From the NCBI GenBank assembly GCA_902572065.1, contig CACGEL010000005.1, positions 1 to 35,671 on the forward strand: 35,671 nt of DNA, given 5' to 3'. A program made the position numbers and the translations under genes. The number at the start of each line of letters is the position of its first letter. Within the stretch, counting starts at the first letter, position 1. The notes below the pieces were generated by a model that was given only the letters and a program-made list of their open reading frames with translations, made no database searches and was not told where the DNA came from. This stretch comes from an uncultured Prochlorococcus sp. (GTDB taxonomy: Bacteria > Cyanobacteriota > Cyanobacteriia > PCC-6307 > Cyanobiaceae). Shown here in pieces: positions 8,439 to 18,005 of the stretch.

Positions 8439-9443
8439 GTGGTAAAGAACATGAAAGGTCTAGTTCTAATAACAGGAACAACCTCAGGAGTAGGATTAAA
8501 CACCCTGTCACCTTTATTGAGATTTGGATGGGAGATTATAGCAGTTAATCGATCAAACAAAAGGGCCATAGAAACAGCTAAGCAATCCTTGACAGATTCA
8601 GAAATGAAAAATATTCATTTTATCGAAATTGATTTGTCTGATTTAGATGATGTAAGAAATGGTTGTACTGAAATATTGAAAAAATTTAAAAACCCAATAA
8701 ACTCTATTATTTGTAATGCTGCAGTTTATAAACCAAGATTAAGGAAGCCTGAAAGGTCTCCACAAGGATTTGAGAATTCGATGGCAGTAAATCATTTTGG
8801 TCATTTTCTGATGATAAATCTTCTTCTCGAGAATATTATGTCCTCTGAGAAAGAAATATATTTAAATGGTAAAACTATTAAATTCAAGCCAAGAGTAACT
8901 TTACTAGGAACTGTGACAGCAAACTATTCAGAACTAGGTGGAAAAATTCCAATACCTGCTCCTGCTGACCTTGGTAATTTATCCGGCTTTAAAAATGGAT
9001 TTTTATCTCCAATTAGTATGGCAAATGGAAAGAAATTCAAACCTGGGAAAGCATATAAAGATAGCAAACTATGCAATATGATAACAGTGCAAGAATTATC
9101 AAAAAGATATTCTAAAGAAAGAATAATTGTTAATTCTTTGTACCCTGGATGTGTTGCCGATACAAAGCTTTTTAGAGATACCCCTTGGCTGTTTAGATTT
9201 TTATTCCCAATCTTTCAAAAATTTATTACAAAAGGTTATGTATCACAGAGATTAGCAGGAGAAAGAGTCGCTCAAGTAGCTAGTTTTAAAGAATATGCTA
9301 AACCAGCAGTTCATTGGAGTTGGGGAAACCGCCAAAAGTTTGGGAGAAAAGCTTTCTCTCAAAAATTGTCAAAGAGAATTATTGACTCAGAAATTTCAAG
9401 ACAAACATTTGAATTAACTAGAAAATTAGTTGGGTTAGATTAG
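8439..9443 (+). CDS. por: Light-dependent protochlorophyllide oxidoreductase
   Basis: Reduces protochlorophyllide to chlorophyllide using NADPH and light. The 334-aa SDR-type protein has ITGTTSGVGLNT as cofactor loop, CNAAVYKP as the LPOR version of the NNAG motif, and AYKDSKLCN with catalytic Tyr206 and Lys210. The LPOR-specific insert and the C-terminal WSWGNRQK region are present. The start is GTG at 8439; an in-frame ATG at 8451 would remove four residues. It converges on chlL with 5 bp between the stops, so the light-dependent and dark-operative enzymes for the same step sit side by side on opposite strands. Confidence 0.97.
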   Translation: MVKNMKGLVLITGTTSGVGLNTLSPLLRFGWEIIAVNRSNKRAIETAKQSLTDSEMKNIHFIEIDLSDLDDVRNGCTEILKKFKNPINSIICNAAVYKPRLRKPERSPQGFENSMAVNHFGHFLMINLLLENIMSSEKEIYLNGKTIKFKPRVTLLGTVTANYSELGGKIPIPAPADLGNLSGFKNGFLSPISMANGKKFKPGKAYKDSKLCNMITVQELSKRYSKERIIVNSLYPGCVADTKLFRDTPWLFRFLFPIFQKFITKGYVSQRLAGERVAQVASFKEYAKPAVHWSWGNRQKFGRKAFSQKLSKRIIDSEISRQTFELTRKLVGLD

Positions 9444-9448
9444 GAAAT

Positions 9449-10336
<888 letters not shown>

Positions 10337-10528
10337 TTAAAGCTGAAATTAACACGTTAATATTTATATTCTTGCAGGTATAAGCTCCATGAAATATATT
10401 TCTCAACAAATAGTTATTTATTAAGATTAAAGATACAAGATATATGTTTATAGCTAGATATTTTAGGCTTATTGTTTTAAATTATGAGTGAAAATACTCA
10501 TGCCTGAATAATAATTTGTTTGTAGTAC

Positions 10529-12109
10529 TTAGCCATAAAATGCTTTTGCATCGTAGAGGGTCTCTTCACTTATTTCAGGAAGACCTTTTGAGATAGCAAA
10601 TTTCTCAGTATTTAATTTAACTTTACCTCTTACAAAAAATGGAACTTTTGTAAGTTCTGCCTTGCCAGATTCTGTCCAAATAACGCCTCCCTTCTTTTGA
10701 ATATTTATGTTACTTCGATCATGCTCAGTTTCTTTATAATCAGGAGCTTTCGTTGCAGTATGACCTAGATGACTTTGATGACCATCAACGAATTCAAAGT
10801 CATGTTTGAACATATCAATAAGATGTTCTTCCAGTCCCATCATTAAAGGATGAACCCAATCATCAAAAATTACATTTGCTCCTTCCCACCCCATTTGAGG
10901 ACTATATCTGGCAGGGACATCCTGAACATGCATTGGAGTACTTATTACTGCGCATGGGATGCCGAGTCTTTTCGCGCTGTGCCTTTCCATTTGAGTTCCC
11001 AATACTAATTCCGGGGATGCTTCCTTCATGGCATCTTCCACTTCTAAGTAGCTATTAGTGATTAATGCTTTTATATTTAAATCTTTAGCTGCAGCTCTTA
11101 CTTGCCTTGCCATTTCTCTACTATAGGTTCCAAGGCCAACGACCTCAAAGCCTAATTCATCTTTTGCAATTTTGGCAGCTGCAATAGCATGAGTCCCATC
11201 ACCAAATATAAAAACCCTCTTTCCTGTTAGGTAATTTGAATCAACTGACTTTGAATACCATGGAAGTTTTGACTTGTGTTCTAGCTCGTTTTTATTCATT
11301 AAAGGAAGGTCAAGTTTTTCATGAACTTCATTAATAAAGTTAATTGTGTTTTTTATACCAATTGGAATGATAGTGGTATATTCCATTCCGCAATTACGCT
11401 TAAGCCATTCACAAGTAGTTTCAGCAATTTCGTGATATAGACAAATATTCATATCAGCATCAGTTAATCTTTTAATATCATCTGGACTTGCACCTAGTGG
11501 AGCAACAACATTTGTATCAATACCCTGCTCTGAAAGTATACGTTGAATCTCAATAACATCATCTCTGCATCTAAATCCTAATAATGTAGGACCTAATATG
11601 TTTACTTTGGGTCTTCTACCTAAAGACTTCCATCTTTGAGGATTTATATTGTCTATTTCATTTAACTTATCTTTCAAAAGAGTCCTAACTATTTGATAAA
11701 AGGTTTCTGAAGCCCCCCAGTTTTCTTTTTTGCTATAAGCAGGTAGTTCAAGATTAACTATTGGAATATCAAAACCCATACCCTTAGCAAGAGATCCTGG
11801 TTGGTCTTGTATGAGTTCAGCAGTACAACTTTCACCTACTAAAAGAGTTTTTGGTTTAAATCTTTCAACGGCCTCAGTAATATTTCTTTTAACTAATTCC
11901 GCTGTATCTCCTCCTAGGTCTCTAGCCTGGAACGTTGTATAAGTTACAGGAGGTCTCTGACCTCTTCTCTCAATCATTGTGAAAAGTAGATCTGCATAAG
12001 TGTCTCCTTGAGGAGCGTGGAGTACATAATGAATATCTTTCATTGACGAGGCCACTCTCATTGCACCTACATGAGGAGGCCCTTCATATGTCCAAAGAGT
12101 TAATTCCAT
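10529..12109 (-). CDS. chlB: Light-independent protochlorophyllide reductase subunit B
   Basis: One of the two NifK-like catalytic subunits of DPOR. It binds protochlorophyllide and contributes to the intersubunit [4Fe-4S] cluster with ChlN. The 526-aa length is normal. The N-terminus [20 protein letters not shown], the [13 protein letters not shown] segment and [19 protein letters not shown] are characteristic of ChlB. The start ATG lies 3 bp after the chlN stop, so the two subunits are cotranscribed. Confidence 0.98.
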   Translation of the reverse strand: MELTLWTYEGPPHVGAMRVASSMKDIHYVLHAPQGDTYADLLFTMIERRGQRPPVTYTTFQARDLGGDTAELVKRNITEAVERFKPKTLLVGESCTAELIQDQPGSLAKGMGFDIPIVNLELPAYSKKENWGASETFYQIVRTLLKDKLNEIDNINPQRWKSLGRRPKVNILGPTLLGFRCRDDVIEIQRILSEQGIDTNVVAPLGASPDDIKRLTDADMNICLYHEIAETTCEWLKRNCGMEYTTIIPIGIKNTINFINEVHEKLDLPLMNKNELEHKSKLPWYSKSVDSNYLTGKRVFIFGDGTHAIAAAKIAKDELGFEVVGLGTYSREMARQVRAAAKDLNIKALITNSYLEVEDAMKEASPELVLGTQMERHSAKRLGIPCAVISTPMHVQDVPARYSPQMGWEGANVIFDDWVHPLMMGLEEHLIDMFKHDFEFVDGHQSHLGHTATKAPDYKETEHDRSNINIQKKGGVIWTESGKAELTKVPFFVRGKVKLNTEKFAISKGLPEISEETLYDAKAFYG

Positions 12110-12112
12110 AAT

Positions 12113-13378
<1,266 letters not shown>

Positions 13379-13457
13379 TTAGAGCTTATTCTTCAAGCTT
13401 GCATAAATTTTTAGATTTAAGAAAGTAATTAATAAGTTCTCTTACAAAATGTACACA

Positions 13458-13495
13458 TTTAAAAAACTTATATGAATGTTTAAAAACTTAAATGA
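13458..13495. repeat. Imperfect direct repeat upstream of chlN
   Basis: TTTAAAAAACTTATATGA (13458-13475) is followed by TTTAAAAACTTAAATGA (13479-13495). The repeat period is about 21 bp, two helical turns. It lies 89-126 bp upstream of the chlN start. It could be a regulator site or AT-rich low complexity. Confidence 0.35.
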
Positions 13496-13526
13496 GAATT
13501 ATAAAATTAATTTTTAAAATTTATTT

Positions 13527-13895
13527 TTAATTCCTGTAGAAGGAATTTCCCTGACTAGTTTTTGATAACTTCCATACATTCCTAGCAATTTTTGTGGCTA
13601 ATAAGCCACCTCTTTCAAGTTTTGATTTTCCTGGCTTTGCTCCAATTAAGGTTGTAATTTCTGAGGTAGTTAAAGGAGCTCCAGTATTAAGTGCTAATTC
13701 AGTTAATTCTAGTCTGTCTCTAAGATTTTTAAGATTTGCTTTGTCTGATTTGTCATCTACTAACCAACTGAAAGATGGGTCCTTTTGAGATAACTTTTGC
13801 ATTAAACTTAGGCTTACTAATCCAAGAGTCTGATCAGGGCTTAATTCATTTTCAGTATGAGAAGAATCTAGTCCTTTTTTTTGAGAAGTGCCCAT
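13527..13895 (-). CDS. Conserved-looking hypothetical protein at the carboxysome border
   Basis: A 122-aa soluble protein with an ATG start and no signal peptide or membrane segment. I do not recognise the family. Residues about 1-25 are polar and low complexity. A helical middle (LKNLRDRLELTELALNTGA) is followed by PLTTSEITTLIGAKPG and RGGLLATKIARNVWKL. The TTSEITTLIG stretch reads like the first helices of a small winged-helix or helix-turn-helix domain, which is a guess. It is divergent from csoS1D with 97 bp between the starts and lies in line with chlN, so it could belong to either group or act alone. Confidence 0.65.
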   Translation of the reverse strand: MGTSQKKGLDSSHTENELSPDQTLGLVSLSLMQKLSQKDPSFSWLVDDKSDKANLKNLRDRLELTELALNTGAPLTTSEITTLIGAKPGKSKLERGGLLATKIARNVWKLSKTSQGNSFYRN

Positions 13896-13992
13896 AAATT
13901 TTCTTATCTTTTACTTGAAGTTATCGTTTTGTGCGAAGCATGCAAGTAAATTTAATAGAAAAAAAGAACCGTTATCCGTTATAGTCTCGTGA

Positions 13993-14763
13993 ATGGAACC
14001 AACTTCTAGCTTAAATAGGGGAGAACGAAAAAAGGGGAGTTCTCTCGTTACTGGATCTGAGGTGCAATCTCAGGCCAGTGGAGCTAGCTGTTTTATTACC
14101 ACTGACTCAGAAAAATCACTAGTATCTAGACAAGCAAGTCAAGTAGAACAAATTGAACTAAGAACTTATGTTTTCTTAGATTCGCTACAACCTCAATTAG
14201 CCGCTTATATGGGTACTGTTAGTCGAGGTTTTTTACCAATACCTGGGGATTCATGTTTGTGGATGGAAGTTTCCCCTGGAATGGCTGTGCATAGAGTTAC
14301 TGATATTGCCTTAAAGGCAAGTAACGTAAGATTAGGCCAAATGATAGTTGAGAGAGCATTTGGATCTTTAGCTCTTTATCATAAAGATCAAAGTACTGTT
14401 TTGCATTCTGGAGATGTTGTCTTAGATGCGATAGGAAGTGAGGTAAGAAAAAGAACAAAACCATCGACAAGTTGGACCGAAGTTATCCGTGCCATAACAC
14501 CTGATCATGCAGTCTTAATAAATAGGCAAAATAGAAGTGGATCTATGATTCAATCTGGAATGAGTATGTTTATTCTAGAAACAGAACCAGCTGGTTATGT
14601 ATTAAAAGCGGCAAATGAAGCAGAAAAGGCTTCTAACATAACTGTTGTAGATGTAAAGGCAGTTGGTGCTTTCGGAAGACTGACTCTTGCAGGTAAAGAA
14701 GGTGATGTAGAGGAAGCTGCTGCCGCTGCAATTAGAGCAATTGAACAAATATCCAATTATTAA
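13993..14763 (+). CDS. csoS1D: Carboxysome shell protein CsoS1D, tandem BMC-domain trimer
   Basis: A minor shell protein with two fused BMC domains. Trimers stack into pseudohexamers with a large central pore that opens and closes, thought to admit RuBP and release 3-PGA. The 256-aa protein has a polar N-terminal extension of about 50 residues, then BMC domains at about 55-155 and 156-256. Glu120 and Arg121 (in MIVERAFG) fall exactly on the gate residues described for the crystallised Prochlorococcus protein, which also supports this start. It is separated from the main operon by rdgB on the other strand, so it is expressed independently. A weak promoter-like pair (TTGTGC at 13929, TTTAAT at 13951) lies upstream. 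Confidence 0.96.
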   Translation: MEPTSSLNRGERKKGSSLVTGSEVQSQASGASCFITTDSEKSLVSRQASQVEQIELRTYVFLDSLQPQLAAYMGTVSRGFLPIPGDSCLWMEVSPGMAVHRVTDIALKASNVRLGQMIVERAFGSLALYHKDQSTVLHSGDVVLDAIGSEVRKRTKPSTSWTEVIRAITPDHAVLINRQNRSGSMIQSGMSMFILETEPAGYVLKAANEAEKASNITVVDVKAVGAFGRLTLAGKEGDVEEAAAAAIRAIEQISNY

Positions 14764-14772
14764 TTATAGTTT

Positions 14773-15357
14773 TTAATCTATTCCAAATTCTTTTTTTAAA
14801 AAAGGTGACATAATTTTCGCGGCTTTACCTCTACTACCCAATTTACTTAGTTGTGATTGTGAGAGCTCTCCGTAAACACAATTAGCTTCTTTAACCCAAA
14901 AAATAGATTCGAATTCTCCATTTGGGTATTTAGGATTTTTAAGGATTTCTCCCCAGCATATTCCAGTTGTATCCTTTATTAAGTTTCCCGAAGGATCACA
15001 CAAAACCATACAACTTATAAATCTTGCGCTTCTATAAGGACTATCAGAAAGTTCATTAATTAATTTTTTAATTTTTTCAGCGTTGTTTTTGGCATATCGA
15101 GCAGAATATATGCCTGGTCGACCATCTAAAATATCTACTTCAAGACCCGAGTCATCAGCTAATGTCCAAGTTTTTGTCTCTAATGCAGCTGCCTTTGCTT
15201 TTAGAAGTGCATTCTCAAAATATGTTTTCCCATTCTCTTCGACATTTAAATATTCTGGTTGCTTCTCGACTTTTAAAGACAAAACATCAAGCATTTCTGA
15301 AATTTCAGATACCTTTTTTGGGTTGCCACTAGCAATTGTGAGAACTGGAAAGTTCAA
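14773..15357 (-). CDS. rdgB: XTP/dITP diphosphatase (HAM1/RdgB family)
   Basis: Removes non-canonical purine nucleotides (XTP, dITP, ITP) by pyrophosphohydrolysis to protect DNA and RNA. The protein is 194 aa. It begins at TTG with TIASGNPKKVSE (the usual T/S-x-N-x-x-K motif), then ADDSGLEVD with catalytic acidic residues, GRPGIYSARYA, and SRGKAAKIM near the end. It lies between csoS1D (convergent, 9 bp between stops) and csoS1 (divergent, 327 bp), a placement known in marine picocyanobacteria. It has no evident carboxysome role. Confidence 0.93.
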   Translation of the reverse strand: MNFPVLTIASGNPKKVSEISEMLDVLSLKVEKQPEYLNVEENGKTYFENALLKAKAAALETKTWTLADDSGLEVDILDGRPGIYSARYAKNNAEKIKKLINELSDSPYRSARFISCMVLCDPSGNLIKDTTGICWGEILKNPKYPNGEFESIFWVKEANCVYGELSQSQLSKLGSRGKAAKIMSPFLKKEFGID

Positions 15358-15421
15358 AATAACGAATAAATTTGTTGTGAATATTATCTTACTTCAAAGC
15401 TTGATACGGAGACAGGATAGG

Positions 15422-15435
15422 TTGAACATTCCACA
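15422..15435 (+). repeat. First copy of 14-bp direct repeat in csoS1 leader
   Basis: TTGAACATTCCACA, identical to 15653-15666, with the copies 231 bp apart. It is followed by the hairpin-forming CCTGTGTAGACAGG. Confidence 0.7.
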
Positions 15436-15652
15436 CCTGTGTAGACAGGGCCTGCCTCGTACGAAAATAACTTAATGTAAATTTTTTATTAACACAACAG
15501 TATGTTTTGATGCACTAACTAATTCGCATAAGTATTAACATATCAATAATACCAAGGGTGATAAGTTTATCTTATGAATGATAGAAAAAACATTAATGGA
15601 GTTTTTATCGAAAACGCTTGACTTATAAGTACTTGATGGAGCATTCTTCGGA

Positions 15653-15666
15653 TTGAACATTCCACA
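15653..15666 (+). repeat. Second copy of 14-bp direct repeat, 18 nt before csoS1
   Basis: TTGAACATTCCACA ends 18 nt before the csoS1 ATG, so it would sit in the mRNA leader or at the very end of the promoter. No Shine-Dalgarno sequence is obvious between it and the ATG. Confidence 0.7.
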
Positions 15667-15684
15667 TTTAGTAATTAGTAGGCA

Positions 15685-15996
15685 ATGGCTACAGAAACAA
15701 TGGGTATCGCTCTCGGCATGATCGAGACACGCGGACTTGTACCTGCAATCGAAGCAGCAGACGCAATGACCAAGGCAGCAGAAGTTCGTCTTATTGGTCG
15801 TGAATTCGTTGGTGGCGGTTATGTCACAGTATTGGTTAGAGGCGAAACAGGCGCAGTTAACGCAGCTGTAAGAGCTGGTGCTGATGCATGTGAAAGAGTT
15901 GGTGACGGTTTAGTTGCAGCTCACATTATTGCTCGTCCTCATAGAGAAGTTGAACCTGCTCTTGGTAACGGTGAATTTCTTGGTCAAAAGGACTAA
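15685..15996 (+). CDS. csoS1: Major carboxysome shell protein CsoS1 (BMC-H hexamer)
   Basis: Forms the hexameric facets of the alpha-carboxysome shell. It is a 103-aa single BMC domain: MGIALGMIETRG at the start, KAAEVRLIGREFVGGGYVTV with the small-residue pore loop, and DACERVGDGLVAAHIIARPH. This is the only single-domain BMC gene in the window; many proteobacterial operons carry three copies. Codons are richer in C-ending choices than in neighbouring genes, typical of very high expression. It is the first gene of the csoS1-cbbL-cbbS run, 69 bp before cbbL. Confidence 0.98.
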   Translation: MATETMGIALGMIETRGLVPAIEAADAMTKAAEVRLIGREFVGGGYVTVLVRGETGAVNAAVRAGADACERVGDGLVAAHIIARPHREVEPALGNGEFLGQKD

Positions 15997-16065
15997 TTAA
16001 GTAAAGCAAGATTTATAAATTTTGCGCAATAATTATTTTCCCTACACAGACCTAAATTTATCCTT

Positions 16066-17481
16066 ATGAGTAAGAAGTATGATGCAGGGGTAAAGGAGTA
16101 CAGAGATACCTACTGGACTCCTGAATATGTACCCCTAGACACCGATTTATTAGCCTGTTTCAAATGTACAGGTCAAGAAGGTGTTCCAAGAGAAGAGGTT
16201 GCAGCAGCTGTTGCAGCCGAATCTTCAACAGGTACTTGGTCAACAGTTTGGTCCGAGTTACTTACAGACTTAGAATTTTATAAAGGACGTTGTTATCGAA
16301 TAGAAGACGTTCCTGGAGATCCTGAAGCTTTTTATGCTTTTATCGCATATCCTTTAGATCTTTTTGAAGAAGGTTCTATCACAAACGTATTAACATCTTT
16401 AGTAGGAAACGTTTTTGGATTCAAAGCTTTAAGACATTTACGTCTAGAAGATATTAGATTCCCAATTGCTTTCATTAAAACTTGCGGCGGTCCACCAAAT
16501 GGAATCGTAGTTGAGAGAGATCGTTTAAACAAATACGGAAGACCTCTTCTTGGTTGTACCATTAAACCTAAATTAGGATTATCTGGTAAAAACTATGGCC
16601 GAGTTGTATATGAATGTCTTAGAGGCGGTCTTGATTTAACGAAGGATGATGAGAATATTAATTCTCAACCATTCCAGCGTTGGAGAGAAAGATTTGAGTT
16701 TGTTGCAGAGGCGGTTAAGCTTGCACAGCAAGAAACTGGAGAAGTTAAAGGTCACTATTTAAACTGTACTGCTAACACTCCTGAAGAACTCTATGAAAGA
16801 GCTGAATTTGCTAAAGAGCTAGATATGCCAATCATCATGCATGATTATATAACTGGTGGTTTTACTGCAAATACTGGATTAGCAAACTGGTGTCGTAAAA
16901 ATGGCATGCTTCTGCATATTCACAGAGCTATGCATGCTGTTATTGATAGACATCCAAAGCATGGTATTCATTTCAGAGTTCTAGCAAAATGTTTGAGACT
17001 CTCCGGAGGAGATCAATTACATACTGGAACTGTTGTTGGAAAACTAGAAGGTGATCGTCAAACAACTCTTGGTTACATCGATAACTTAAGAGAGTCATTT
17101 GTTCCTGAAGACAGATCAAGAGGTAACTTCTTTGATCAGGATTGGGGTTCAATGCCTGGAGTGTTTGCCGTCGCATCAGGTGGTATTCACGTTTGGCATA
17201 TGCCTGCACTTTTAGCGATTTTTGGAGATGATTCTTGTCTTCAGTTTGGTGGAGGGACACATGGACATCCATGGGGTTCAGCTGCTGGAGCTGCTGCGAA
17301 CAGAGTTGCTTTAGAAGCTTGTGTAAAAGCACGTAATGCCGGTCGAGAAATCGAAAAAGAGAGTAGAGACATTCTTATGGAAGCTGCTAAGCATAGTCCT
17401 GAATTAGCTATTGCTCTTGAAACTTGGAAGGAAATTAAATTCGAGTTTGATACCGTCGACAAGCTTGACGTTCAAGGTTAA
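16066..17481 (+). CDS. cbbL: Ribulose-1,5-bisphosphate carboxylase large subunit, form IA
   Basis: CO2-fixing subunit of Rubisco, 471 aa, packaged in the carboxysome. Active-site motifs: [14 protein letters not shown], the carbamylated Lys193 in [11 protein letters not shown], and loop-6 Lys326 in [10 protein letters not shown]. Both lysines are shifted by 8 from spinach numbering (201 and 334). The N-terminus [20 protein letters not shown] is form IA (proteobacterial type), consistent with the alpha-carboxysome operon. No cbbX or cbbQ/cbbO activase genes are nearby. A perfect hairpin at 17496-17519 follows the stop. Confidence 0.99.
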
Positions 17482-17495
17482 ACCAGATTTAAAAA

Positions 17496-17519
17496 TTGAG
17501 GAGATTTTTTTCTCCTCAA
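17496..17519 (+). repeat. Perfect inverted repeat between cbbL and cbbS
   Basis: TTGAGGAGA (17496-17504), a TTTTTT loop, then TCTCCTCAA (17511-17519) give a 9-bp perfect stem. It starts 14 nt after the cbbL stop and ends 54 nt before the cbbS ATG. The T-run is in the loop rather than after the stem, so it looks more like an mRNA-stabilising or processing hairpin than a rho-independent terminator. Confidence 0.65.
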
Positions 17520-17573
17520 ACTTCTACAAATCTCGTTCTATTACGAGTAATTTCATTCACATTTAAATTAATT

Positions 17574-17915
17574 ATGCCTTTCCAGAGCACAGTAGGCGAC
17601 TATCAAACAGTTGCAACCCTGGAAACATTCGGTTTCTTACCACCGATGACCCAGGAAGAAATATACGATCAAATTGCATACATAATTGCTCAAGGTTGGA
17701 GTCCTGTTATTGAGCATGTTCACCCCAGTGGAAGTATGCAAACTTATTGGTCTTATTGGAAACTCCCATTCTTTGGGGAAAAAGATCTTAACTTGGTTGT
17801 AAGTGAATTAGAGGCATGTCACAGAGCATACCCTGATCACCATGTAAGAATCATCGGTTACGATGCTTACACTCAAAGCCAAGGAACAGCTTTTGTAGTT
17901 TTCCAAGGACGTTAA
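17574..17915 (+). CDS. cbbS: Ribulose-1,5-bisphosphate carboxylase small subunit, form IA
   Basis: Caps the Rubisco L8 core to form L8S8. The protein is 113 aa and starts MPFQSTVGDYQTVATLETFG at the ATG at 17574. The open frame runs back to 17496, but that extension would cover the inverted repeat and has no counterpart in the family. Conserved elements include FLPPMTQEEIYDQIAYI, the WSYWKLPFFG segment and RIIGYDAYTQSQG. It is bounded by hairpins on both sides, which suggests processing or extra stabilisation of the cbbLS part of the transcript. Confidence 0.98.
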   Translation: MPFQSTVGDYQTVATLETFGFLPPMTQEEIYDQIAYIIAQGWSPVIEHVHPSGSMQTYWSYWKLPFFGEKDLNLVVSELEACHRAYPDHHVRIIGYDAYTQSQGTAFVVFQGR

Positions 17916-17937
17916 ATCTACTTTATGTAGTAAATAT

Positions 17938-17970
17938 CTTTCTCCAAAAATTTTTTGGAGAAAGTTTTTT
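17938..17970 (+). terminator. Strong hairpin plus T-run between cbbS and csoS2
   Basis: CTTTCTCCAAAAA (17938-17950) pairs with TTTTTGGAGAAAG (17952-17964), followed directly by TTTTTT (17965-17970). This has the form of a rho-independent terminator inside the operon. It would let only part of the transcription continue into csoS2, fitting the much greater need for Rubisco than for the other proteins. The TTTTTTAAAGAG unit is then repeated in tandem (17965-17976 and 17977-17988). Confidence 0.7.
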
Positions 17971-18005
17971 AAAGAGTTTTTTAAAGAGTTTAAAATTTGA
18001 AGATT

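Larger units (their letters stand above)
15358..15684. promoter_or_regulatory. Long intergenic leader upstream of the csoS1-cbbLS operon
   Basis: This is the only gene-free stretch over 300 bp in the window. It must carry the rdgB promoter (leftward) and the csoS1-cbbL promoter (rightward). It holds the 14-mer TTGAACATTCCACA twice (15422-15435 and 15653-15666), a CCTGT-GTAG-ACAGG hairpin at 15436-15449 directly after the first copy, and a TTGACT at 15618-15623 whose 17-nt-spaced partner (GCATTC) is a poor -10. I see no convincing small ORF. Sequence around 15436-15470 is noticeably richer in G+C than its surroundings, which may mark a structured RNA or a decayed element. Confidence 0.55.

Noticed and set aside
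10484..10501. ATGAGT/ACTCAT hairpin 3' of chlB as a terminator
   Set aside because: The 6-bp stem has no clear T-run on the minus strand; too weak to call.
15358..15684. Second, decayed csoS1 copy in the leader
   Set aside because: Apart from the 14-bp repeat I find no BMC-like coding remnant in any frame.
16973..17332. 119-codon open frame antisense to cbbL
   Set aside because: Composition is odd (Gln/Leu rich) and it is fully explained as the reverse of a highly conserved Rubisco gene.
17496..17573. N-terminal extension of cbbS in the open frame
   Set aside because: It would translate the inverted repeat, and small subunits of this type start at MPFQS.
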